From Gigaspora rosea (taxonomy: Eukaryota; Glomeromycota; Glomeromycetes; Diversisporales; Gigasporaceae): 64,000 nt of DNA. The DNA lies in assembly GCA_003550325.1 (NCBI GenBank), contig QKWP01000643.1, forward strand, positions 43,853 to 107,852, written 5' to 3'. The notes under the pieces were generated by a model, which saw only the letters and a list, made by a program, of their open reading frames with translations, had not been told where the DNA came from and did not search any database. Shown in pieces: positions 47,465 to 57,088 of the stretch (positions are counted from its first letter, which is position 1; each line of letters opens with the position of its first letter). The translations under genes and the position numbers were made by a program.

Positions 47465-47785
47465 TCTACCAAGCATTCTGTAAAGATAAAGTAGTTCTAA
47501 AAGAATATTTGTTAATAGCATCTAGGACTGACCTTGACTGACTAATGTATTAGAGAGTTGTACTAGTAAAACAAGTAGAATTGGCAGGAGAAGCAGAGAT
47601 CTGAGGGTTTAAATGGGCAACCCCCTAGTTGGGTTACAGGCATGCAACTAGCATAGAACCTTTGGGTGGACTACTTAAATTAAACAATCAAAAGTTGTAT
47701 ATATGGCTAGTTGTATCCTGATCCATAGAATTGAATAAAAAACTTATCCCTATAGCAGGTACTTTGATATAAAAAAAACAAAAAT
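47465..47785 (+). mobile_element. Diverged, 5'-truncated SINE copy
   Basis: On the plus strand this aligns with the 3' third of the SINE at 21.24-22.25 kb: TACTCTACCAAG, GCAGAGATCTGAGGGTTTAA, CCTTTGGGTGGACTACTTAA, CAAAAGTTG, GCTAGTTGTA and a poly-A tail near 47770. The tRNA-like head is missing, as expected for an incompletely copied or eroded retroposon. Confidence 0.75.
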
Positions 47786-47904
47786 TATAAAAGTTCCAAA
47801 CTTAATTTTAACAATATTAAGGAGGCAGAAACACAAAATTTATATAATATATATAATTTGCTAATGAATAAAATTTAAAAATACAATTTATTGTTATAAA
47901 AAAA

Positions 47905-48195
47905 ACTTGCAATTTTTTAAATAACTATTTAAATACTGTACTCAACTATTTAAATACTGTATTTAACTAACAAATTAACATGATAATTTTAAATACTGCG
48001 CTTACTAACAATTATTACACAATTTTTTAAATGTTGTACTCAACTAACAAATTATTATAGATATTTTTTTAAATACTATGCTCAACTAACAAATTAATAT
48101 ACAATTTTTAAATATTGCACACAATTAACAAATCTAATGCAATTTTTTAAATACTGCACTTAAATTAGCAAATTAATATTCAATTTTTAAATTAG
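47905..48195. repeat. ~55-bp tandem repeat, five to six copies
   Basis: The unit is approximately CAATTTTTTAAATACTG-ACTCAACTAACAAATTAATA, diverged between copies. Confidence 0.7.
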
Positions 48196-48978
48196 AAAAT
48201 ATAAATATAATGTAAAATAATATGATTTAGTATGATTTAGCTTAATTATACTAAATTATAAAACTTTTATATCTCTAAAGAGAGAGTAGGGTATTAAACA
48301 TTTTACTTAAATGTGTGAATAATATAAACCAAAAAAAATCTGGGCCTTAAAGTTACAACTATTGAATTAAAGAAATGTTTACTATATCTACTAATTTGAT
48401 AAATAGCACTTTATACTATTTATTTTTTATAGTTACTATAAAAATTTTTATTACAAACTATTTGATATTTTAATAATATTATATAGTTTGATTATTATAC
48501 CAAAATTATTTAATTTTATTAATGTTTTTTGAGATATCATCAAAAAACATAAGTTATTACAATATCTATTTGTGTTATAATACTTATATTTAGTGTTCAA
48601 CTAATATTCAAACTTGAATCCAAACCTGATTGTCCGAGTTAAGTTCCATTTACAATTTTTAGACTAACTGATTCTGGGTCTTAAACAATAGGTACCCAAT
48701 TAACTTATATAAACCTGCAAATATTAATCATCTAATCTTAAACAAATAGAATATTGATATAATCAGAATTCAGAAATTTAAGAAATTCTTTGCACTTTGG
48801 TCATATTTTATTTTATCTATAAGATTTTGACAGTTATATTATATTACTACCAAGAATGATGGAACCATTTTTCATCCTTCAGCAGATACAGTACTAGTGA
48901 ACTTTATAAAACAGTAAAAGTTTCAACTGATTCTATTGAAGATAAAGAACCAAATCTGCTATTTCACCCTTTTTTTAT
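48196..48978. other. AT-rich DNA, no gene
   Basis: No coding, RNA or repeat feature supported. Confidence 0.5.
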
Positions 48979-49239
48979 TTATATATATGTTTTATCCTAG
49001 ATAAGAATCCGCTAATTTAGAATACAATTGTCCTGATTCAGAAACAGGGTACCAAATTTAGAATTCTTAAGCAGGTTGTCTGGATTGATAATTTGATTAA
49101 TTTGATTGGTAGAATCTTCAATTTAGAATCCAGCTGTCCTGATTCAAAATCAGGGCAACTGAATTTAGAATTCTTAAGCGAGTTGCCCGGATTAATAATC
49201 ACTCAACTGTAATTGCCACATGGAACTTCAATTTTATTA

Positions 49240-49413
49240 CAGTTAGACCTTTTTAAGTGCATGCCCTTATGACCACACTTTCATAATGTGCATTTAAAAA
49301 ATAATAAGAAAAAGTGCATTTATAGAGGTCAAGTATATATTTGGACCAGCACTTAAGCAAGCATTTAAAAAAAGTGTGCACTTAAAAAGAGTGCATATAG
49401 AGAGGTCTAAATA
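49240..49413. mobile_element. Pogo-like MITE in left palindrome arm
   Basis: CAGTTAGACCTTTTTAAGTG opens the element after TA. GAGTGCATATAGAGAGGTCT closes it, with an eroded last few bases. GTGCATTTATAGAGGTC repeats internally. The matching place in the right arm (about 50745) lacks it, so it arrived after the palindrome formed. Confidence 0.75.
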
Positions 49414-49559
49414 TCATAGAAAAATGACATTTAATAGATATAATTATCTTGTATAGGGATGTTAAGTTATTTGGCCTGAACTAGTAAATAAAATAAAGTA
49501 ATACTCAATAATACCTAAAAAAGGCAATATAAGTTAAATCTTTTTTAAAAAAAATTAAT

Positions 49560-49995
49560 CATCATCAGAAACTTTTGTAGAATCAATTCCCTTGCCGACT
49601 AGAAACATTTCTGACAATTTTTCATTAATTTCACACATGTTAATAAACATGCTCCATCTTTGAACATATTCTCATAGTACGATTTTTCAATATTTTTAAC
49701 TAATTTAGATTTATTTAGTTTTAATAAAACGCTTTCATCACTTTGCCATTTCTCAAAAATTTCACAAAGTCTTTTGCAAATAAACATTTTTTTGAATTTT
49801 TATCCCAACAGTTTCTCATAAGGTTTATGTACTATTGTGGTACTTCTTTATTAATAGCAGGTCTTAAATCACAATAATATATTAAAAAACCAAGTTTCGA
49901 AATATCAGGCTTTTGATTGTACAATGTAGTTTTTCCATATAAAATTTCATACATAATTATACCAAATAAATAAATATCTGAAGCTTTAGTGTACA
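49560..49995 (-). pseudogene. Protein kinase C-terminal fragment, left arm
   Basis: The minus strand encodes kinase subdomain IX to XI sequence: ASDIYLFGIIM, then LRPAINKE, NLMRNCWDKNSKK and a short tail (YYENMFKDG). Frame changes and stops interrupt it. It mirrors the right-arm copy. No ATP-binding or catalytic-loop region is present. Confidence 0.7.
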
Positions 49996-50119
49996 GTTAG
50001 TTATTTAAAACTTCTAGTATGACGTATAGTAAAATTCTAAAAATTCTGTCAGATTTTAATTTTAACATAATATTATTATATTAAAATTAAGAATTTTTGG
50101 AATTTTACTATATGTCATA

Positions 50120-50589
50120 CCAGAAGTTTTGAATAACAAACCATATACTAAGGCTTCAGATATTTATTTATTTGGTATAATTATGAGAAAATTTTATATA
50201 GAAAAACTATATCATACAATCAAAAACTTGATATGTCGAAACTTGGTTTTTTAATATATTATTATGATTTAAAACCTGCTGTTAATAAAGAAGCACTACA
50301 ATATTATGTAAACCTTATGAGAAAATGTTGTTGGGATAAAAATTCAAAGAAACGTTTATCTGCAAAAAATCTTTGTGAATTTTTTGAGAAATGGCAAAGT
50401 GATAAAAGCATTTTATTAGAACTAAATGAATCTATATCATTATTTAAAAATATTGAAAAATCGTACTATGAGAATATGTTCAAAGATGGAAACAAGTTTA
50501 TTAACACATATGAAATTACTAAAAAATTGTCAAAAATAATTCTAGTTAGCAAGAAAATTGATTCTACAGAAGTTCCTAACAACAATTAA
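50120..50589 (+). pseudogene. Protein kinase C-terminal fragment, right arm
   Basis: YTKASDIYLFGIIM at about 50143 is followed by a frame change and a 118-codon open frame (50233-50589) with NLMRKCCWDKNSKKRLSAKN, the typical kinase subdomain XI Arg region, and a C-terminal tail. The catalytic parts are absent, so it cannot be an active kinase. It is homologous in type, not in detail, to the kinase genes at 57-61 kb. Confidence 0.75.
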
Positions 50590-51022
50590 TTTTTTTAAAA
50601 AAAAAAAATTAAACATATATTGATTTTTTAAATATTATTAAGTATTACTTTATTTTATTTACTAGTTCAGGCCAAATGACTTAACAATCCTACACTAGAT
50701 AATTATGTCTATTAAAACTCTATTTTTCATGATATTTAATAGTGATATCTCTAATAAAATAAAATTGAAGTTCTATGTGGCACATGCAGTTGAGTGATTA
50801 TCAATCTGGGCAACCTGCTTAAGAATTCTAAATTCAGCTACGAATTCTGAATCAGGACAGCCAGATTTCAAATCGGTCAAATTTTACCAATCAAATTAAT
50901 CAAATTATCAATCCGGGCAACCCGCTTAAGAATTCTAAATTTGACTACCCTAATTCTGAATTAGGACAACCAGATTCTAAATTGAGCAGATTCCTATTTG
51001 GAGTACAATATATATATGTATA

Positions 51023-51930
51023 TTTTTCAATTTTTTTTTAAAACCTATATAAGCATACTTACCTACTTTTCATACAAATTAACATTTTATACATATAAGC
51101 TTTCTTTGACAAATTTTGCACAAGATTATTTTTTGATTTCTGCAACAAGCATTCTAAGTGGAGGTATTTAACATTAGTAGGAACATAATAACTGATAAAT
51201 GAAACTGGTTATATAAGAAAACAGTAAAGTCAGCAATATGCCTAAAGATATAGTAGAGAGGATATCAAAATGAGCAAAATAAACAAAATTAAATCAGGCT
51301 TGTAAGAATAACCATTTTTTATTCTTAAATTTTTTTTTTTAATTTTTTCTTTTTTTTGATTTTCTTTTTTTTGATTCTTTTTTTTTTGACCTCAATTTTT
51401 TTGTATATATAATTGTGATAGTTAACAAAAATTTGCAAATAGAGATTCAATTAGTATTTTTATGAACTAGGAATTAATATTGAAATCAATTAATGCAAAG
51501 TACTATAGCAATATATTATTAAAGCCTAAGAAACTGAAATCAAAATAGATAAACATAAAATATTCTATTTTTTTCAAATTTAGCTATCAAAAATGCATTT
51601 TATTGCTTTAATAATATTTTTTTTATCTTTTGCTTTGCATTTGAATATTTGGTAGTACTATTTCATTTTATTAGTTCTTGTATAAAATGTAATATAAGCA
51701 ATAAAGATTTATAAGACTTGAACTTCATTATAATTTTTGATTAAGTATTTAAAATTAGTTGCAAATTATTTTCATTAATTATTTGTTGAATTTTGCTATG
51801 CAAAAATTGGGTTCCAGTTCAGTGTCAGGTTTTAATGATTTAGTTCTGGGTCCGAGTACTAAATTGAACTTAATTTTTGAATTGAGCCTAGTTTGCACAA
51901 AACCAAACAAAACAGATTATGCAGAATACT
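51023..51930. other. AT-rich DNA, no gene
   Basis: Contains a T-rich TTTTTTGATT run (51330-51400). The short plus frame at 51759-51974 shows no domain and runs into the transposon end. Confidence 0.45.
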
Positions 51931-52259
51931 ACAGTGGGACATATTATTATGGACACTTTTGGAGGAGCCATTGATCAAAATCAGGTAAGTAAGCGCAGCA
52001 CGAAATTTATATCACGTGACTGGCCGATCTCACAGTACAACATATTAAAATTTTATGCAGTTTCGTTACATTGTGCTGAAGTTATGCAAAAAATTCCAAA
52101 AATTCGATTTTTTCATTTGTATGAAAGTCAAAATTTTACATTTTTTTCTTTTCTTTTTTTTTTACATTTTATTATAAAAAAAAAAAATATATATTCTAAT
52201 ATTTGTTGGGTCCGCCACCAGCTAATATACAAGCATCAACCGATTGGGGACACTAGTAG

Positions 52260-52650
52260 TGATTATAGTCGATAAAAAATTTATAGGCTTAGTCGAGTCG
52301 ATGTTCTAAATATGACTTAGTCGACTAAGTCGACTAAAATGAATATTGCTATAATATTTATTTATTTTTCTATACACTGCATATAACATAAATTTATTGA
52401 GATATATTGCCTCTAAAATACAAATTTTGCTATATTTTATATAATTCTGAAACTACCCACTGCTCATGCTCATATTTTATGTTGAATTATTGTCTACCTT
52501 CCGAAAAATTCTGTTTGTTTATATAATTGTACCTATTTATATTCATAGTCTACTAAGTCGACTTTTTAAAAGATCAACTAATTTAGCTGACTAAGTCGAC
52601 TAAGTCAACTAAAGACATATCGACTTGAAACACTAGATACTGGCGACTAG
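52260..52650. mobile_element. TAGTCGACT-repeat MITE inside Tc1-like element
   Basis: GACTTAGTCGACTAAGTCGA near 52314 and GCTGACTAAGTCGACTAAGT near 52587 face each other as subterminal inverted repeats. The outer parts (CGATGTTCTAAATATG; CATATCGACTTGAAACAC) are imperfect complements. The exact ends are uncertain. Confidence 0.6.
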
Positions 52651-52689
52651 TTTATGGCAAAGTTCTGGTGGTGTTTCATACTACAATTT

Positions 52690-53613
52690 TTTAACAAGAG
52701 CATCCAGCTCTCTGAGATTACCTGGCCTTTTCTTACAATGTACAGAACACTTAACTTAATTCCACAGGTTTTCAATTGGATTAAGATCTGGACTTTGTAG
52801 TGGCCAATCCATCACACGAATTCAGTGTTTCTTCAAATATTCCAAACCTACTGTATCAAGATGCGGTCTTGCATTATCCTGGATGAAGATTGGGCGACCC
52901 TGATCTTCATTTGCTGGAAATTTTTTTTATAGTGGGGTCGGTATATTTCCAGAGAATTTCAAGGTGCAACTTACCATTCAAATTGGATTTTAGAGGAACA
53001 AAAGGTCCAACTCCAAACCAGGAGAAGCAGCCCAATACATACGTCCAGAGCTACGTCCTACACTACTACCAATGCAATTGATTTCCCATTTTTCATTTGG
53101 TTCACGCCATAACGTCCAGGGGAATCTAAAAAAAGACGCACTTAGGTCTCGTCCAACCACAACACATGTTTAAAGTTCCGAACAGACCAATACTGATGAT
53201 TAAGCGCCCAATTATACCTTTTTACAATATTCTCAACCATGATAAGAGGCTTTTGGGGGCGACACATGAGGACAAGCCCAAGCTGTGCAAAGAACGGCAC
53301 ATAGTTCTCTCAGAAATTGTTTTTTCACTTATACAATTGTGTAGGTTTGTCATTTTTGTAAGGCTGAGACGGCGGTTACCATTTGTAACTAAGTCTTTAA
53401 GGTTTTCAAAATCAGAAGAAGTTAAAATTTTCGGTCGACCAGTCCTTTTTTTTGCATTTCTATGTCCAACTCAGTATACTGCTTTATGATGTTCCCCACA
53501 GAACTTTTACAACAACCAGCTGCAGCTGCAATTGTACAAAGCAAATCACCTCTTTGGTGTCCATAAATTATGGCTCCACGCTGATTTTCTGTTAAATCTT
53601 TCTTTACACCCAT
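52690..53613 (-). pseudogene. Tc1-type transposase, frameshifted
   Basis: Tc1 transposases bind the terminal repeats through a helix-turn-helix region and cut with a DDE/DDD triad. Start ATG at 53613; the N-terminal helix-turn-helix-like part reads LTENQRGAIIYGHQRGD and SSVGNIIKQY. A frame change near 53440 leads to RTGRPKILTSS. Later frames contain FIQDNARPHLDTVG (second catalytic Asp region) and WPLQSPDLNPIENLW (third catalytic position), in the correct order. Several stops and frameshifts prevent a full-length product. Plus-strand frames across it (52890-53489) are shadows. Confidence 0.85.
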
Positions 53614-54221
53614 TTTTCATAAGAAAAAAAAATTAAGATTCACATTTGTTTTTTTATGCTGATCTGTCATATCAATATACTTTTTTTATGTCGCATAACA
53701 TAACCTGGTTGTTGTGCTACATTTGTGCAAAATTTGAGCTGATTTGAACAAAAAATCGATTTTTTGTGAATTTTTTTTTAAAAAAAAAAAATTCAAAAAA
53801 TTAAACCCGAAAATGCTACTTTCTACTACCTCTTGCATAACTTCGGCAAAATCTAACGAAACTGTGTGAAATTTTAGTATATTGTACCGTGAGATCGGCT
53901 GGTCACGTGACATAAATTTCGTGCTACTCTTACTTACCCGATTTTGATCAATAGCTCCTCCAAAAGTGTTCATAATAATATGTCCCCCACTATATTTGCA
54001 TTTACTTATTTTCTTGGATAATATAAACTTTTGGAGAGGAAATAGCCAAGTAAAGTATAAATTTTGACTATTCCTAATTAGCCTAATAAAGAATCCAACT
54101 ATGTATAAAAAGAAAAAATTAAAAATATACAAAAACTAATATTTAAATTGATCTTGGTGTACTAAATAAAAATGATAAAAATCAATAAATATTTGATTTA
54201 ACATTTTAATAATTTTTTACA

Positions 54222-55240
54222 CCAAACTTTCCAAGAAAACTAAACTACAAAAACTTTATAGTTAGTATATTTGTACATACCAAAACTTTATGGATACAAA
54301 GCCTATTTATTGGATGTTTTGCATTTGAAGTAGAGTTAAAAAAGATTGCAAACTTTTAAGCAAAAGACACCTTGGTAAGCTATGGTACTACTGAGCAAAA
54401 ACGTAATAGAGGACTCTAGAGCTTTGTCAAGTTCTATAAATATAAAAGTAGAAGTAAAGTCTTGGTTAGATATACTACTTTATCTAGCATAACTCTTACA
54501 AGCTTCTTTTAGTTTTGTATTTTTCTCTTGTACCTCTTTGGACTTTTCACAATTTCAAAAAAGTAGGAATTTCAGTTTATCTCATTCAAAAAATTAGCAG
54601 TGTTTACTCTGTTCAAATTGAGAACCAGTCTCTAAACTGGAACTGGCATTGTTATGAATAAGTTTGGTATTTATATATAAATAAACATAAATAATATGTA
54701 AGAAATCTTGAAAAGCATACAAAGAAATTTCTTTTCTTTTATTTATAATATTTTCTCTTTATGTACTCTACATATAATACTTTGATAAGTTCTAGCTTAT
54801 ATAGTGGTATACAATTTTTATTAAGAGTTAGATATATTAATACCTTCATTTTTTATTTTACAATAATATTTTTAGATTAGATCTTGTTGGTTTGGGATTT
54901 TTGGTATTTCATTTAGGTAATTTTGTTTTACTCTATTTAGTCTTTTTCTCTTTTTATTCTTTTTTATAAGAAGCTTAGAGAAGAAGCTTTTAGAAGGAAT
55001 AGATTTAAAGTAATAGTTTGTAGCCACTAATTGGTATTTTTGAAAAGTACTTTTTAAAAATTCAGAAAGCCAACAAGAAAAATAAAGTGTTGCAAAGATA
55101 GTTATATTTGGGCACTATTACAGTAGCTGAGTGAATCTTTATTTTAGTGATAGTGATAATTAGTATACTTTTGGCTATCTAGTTTGGTTTTGCCTATAAC
55201 TATCAAATAATAACAATAGAACTTGTCAAAAAAAGTAATA
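54222..55240 (+). mobile_element. Non-autonomous LINE derivative, copy 3
   Basis: Starts ACACCAAACTTTCC..GAAAACTAAACTACAAAAAC, matching the 5' block of copies 1 and 2. Shares CACAATTTCAAAAAAGTAGG and GCAGTGTTTACTCTGTTCAA blocks with copy 1 (25.12-25.2 kb), then a T-rich tract and A-rich end near 55235. It is more diverged than the other two. Confidence 0.55.
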
Positions 55241-55399
55241 AATAAAAATGTTAGAAATAAAATATTAAGTCAATAAAAAATTATTTATTGTTGCAGACAT
55301 AAAGAAATCAGTCAAGTTTACTAAAATGCATCTATGGTCTTTTACACTATATATACAAAACTATTAGAATAGCCAATCAAAATTTAAGATCAAGTATAA

Positions 55400-55645
55400 C
55401 ATAAAATTTCATTTTTTTGTTTATTTTTTAAAAAAACATTTATATCTCAAAATTTGCTTATGAAACCACTTTGCTAAATTTTGTATATACTAATATCTCT
55501 AATAAAATCCCAGACTTTACTCTAACCCTAAAGTAATTAAATTTAATTTTTTATTTGTAAAAATTTATTTTTTTTTGTTTTTGTTATACTGATTTGCAAA
55601 TCTAATTTACCTATAGTATAAAACACCAAAGGTGCATTTTATAAT
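55400..55645. mobile_element. MITE family C, copy 3 (diverged)
   Basis: Carries the family-C interior order: T-rich start, ATGAAACCACTTTGC, CTCTAACCCTAAAG and, at the right end, AACACCAAAGGTGCATTTTA. The left end was not identified. Confidence 0.45.
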
Positions 55646-56120
55646 AATTGAAATCAGATAATTGTGAAATTTAGAGGTTTTAATTTAAAAATATAAGCTA
55701 CCAAAATTTATCTATACTCTTAATAATTCTGACTCTAAACCATAAAAATAACTACTGTATTTTCATATAATAACACATATCTTATATTATTTCAAGCATC
55801 TATGTGTTATTTGAGATGCACGTATGCAATATTTCAGATTAATCTTGCCAAAATTTAATAGACATTTGACTATAATTATATTTATAGTAAAACTTTTAGG
55901 AGAGGGGGTGCATTATTTCGGGATGCACATGTGTATTATTTTGAGGCAAATAGCAATTTTTAAAAAAGTGTCAATTTTGAAATAATGCACATGTGCATTA
56001 TTACACAAAAATATGGTAATAAAAAAGGCCCTAAAAATTTTAAAATTCAGACATAAAATAAGTTTAATTTCATTTATGATCTGATTTCATTACATTAACT
56101 TATTAGTAGAGCAAACAATT
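55646..56120. other. AT-rich DNA with foldback motif
   Basis: GATGCACATGTGTATTAT (55931) and AATAATGCACATGTGCATTA (55981) flank a short spacer. This may be a fragment of a foldback element. No gene. Confidence 0.4.
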
Positions 56121-56129
56121 TCCTTATTA

Positions 56130-56410
56130 GGGGGACATCTAAAGCTGTGTCCAGTCACATGTTTTTGATTTTTTAATTAAAGTTAGGGTAAGGGTTAGTT
56201 TGGAATTAGGGTTAGGGCATGCCTTATAGTAAACTTATCCCCTGACATTTTTATTAATGCACCAAGATGGGTTTAGACTGTTGTTTCTTGTATTTTTGCA
56301 ACTTTTGCTTTTCTTTCACTGTTTTTGCCTCTTTGGGCTGATCCGTGTTGATCAAATAACAATCCTATTGGCTCTATGTCATGCAATGGACATGGCTTTA
56401 GATGACCCCC
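56130..56410. mobile_element. MITE family A, copy 3
   Basis: GGGGGACATCTAAAGCTGTG at the left is mirrored by CATGGCTTTAGATGACCCCC at the right. TTATTA flanks both sides (56124-56129, 56411-56416), extendable to about 8 bp depending on where the terminal Cs are assigned. The core AGTTAGGGTAAGGGTTAG / TTAGGGTTAGGGC lies at 56181-56218. The 76-codon frame inside is not a gene. Confidence 0.88.
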
Positions 56411-56526
56411 TTATTAGCCTAAGCAATCAATGGAGATCACAAAAGATAATCTCTCAATTTAAAATGCATCTATTTAAGCAAATTTGAAATAAACAAAAAA
56501 TAAACTCTTATAATTGTTAACGAGTT

Positions 56527-56848
56527 TACCACTGGTATCAACACTACAATGATTTTACCAATTACATGCAGTGTAACATAAAGATCTTAAATTTTTTGTC
56601 ATTTTGCTATTTTTTTCAAAAATACCTTCTAACTCAAAATTTTATCTATGAAACCACCTTTTTTTTAAAAAAAAAATTCCTTGTGAAATTTCACTATATA
56701 CCATGCCTCACCCTAGCCCCTAACTATTAACTCTCACTTAACATTTATTAAATTCAATTTTTGTTTATTTTTTTTGTTTATTTTTTATATTGATCTTCAT
56801 ACTACACCACATACTGGTTAAACACAAGTGGTGCGTTTTAATAAACTT
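56527..56848. mobile_element. MITE family C, copy 2 (reverse orientation)
   Basis: GTTTACCACTGGT near 56525, CACTACAATGATTTTACCAA and the right end ACAAGTGGTGCGTTTTAATA then AAC correspond in reverse to copy 1 at 2.87-3.22 kb. So do ATGCAGTGTAACATAAAGAT and TATGAAACCACCTTTTTTTT. The telomere-like block is diverged (CTCACCCTAGCCCCTAAC). Confidence 0.75.
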
Positions 56849-57088
56849 GATTGTTAATATGTCTTTTTTTTTATATCTTATTAAATTGTGTTTAATAACA
56901 AATTTTCTTGGCACGTTTTATAATCATTTTATAACATAATTATTTTTAATAAATTCAGATAACTAAAACATGGTTTCAAAATAATTGGAATCTTTTAGTA
57001 GTATATTTATTTGATACATAGAGTTCGTACAGTGATCGATTTACAAGATAACTCTTTCCACTACATAAAGAGATCATACTTATTTCTC

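Larger units (their letters stand above)
48979..51022. mobile_element. 2 kb palindrome carrying kinase-gene fragments
   Basis: The arms (about 48979-50078 and 50085-51022) are extended imperfect complements meeting near 50080 with almost no spacer. Each arm has a tandem subterminal block (GGGCAACCCGCTTAAGAATT and variants) and, further in, the same C-terminal kinase fragment, read outward on opposite strands. A 174-bp pogo-like MITE sits only in the left arm. It resembles a foldback transposon that captured host gene sequence; a recent inverted duplication is the alternative. Confidence 0.75.
51932..53992 (-). mobile_element. Tc1/mariner-like DNA transposon, inactive
   Basis: The ends begin CAGTGGGACATATTATTATG at 51932 and mirror at 53992, with TA on each side (51930-51931, 53993-53994). 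The inverted repeats extend about 200 bp inward (GGAGGAGCCATTGATCAAAA, GGCCGATCTCACAGTACAA). A Tc1-type transposase remnant lies between them on the minus strand. A separate TAGTCGACT-repeat element is inserted between the left terminal repeat and the transposase. Confidence 0.88.
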
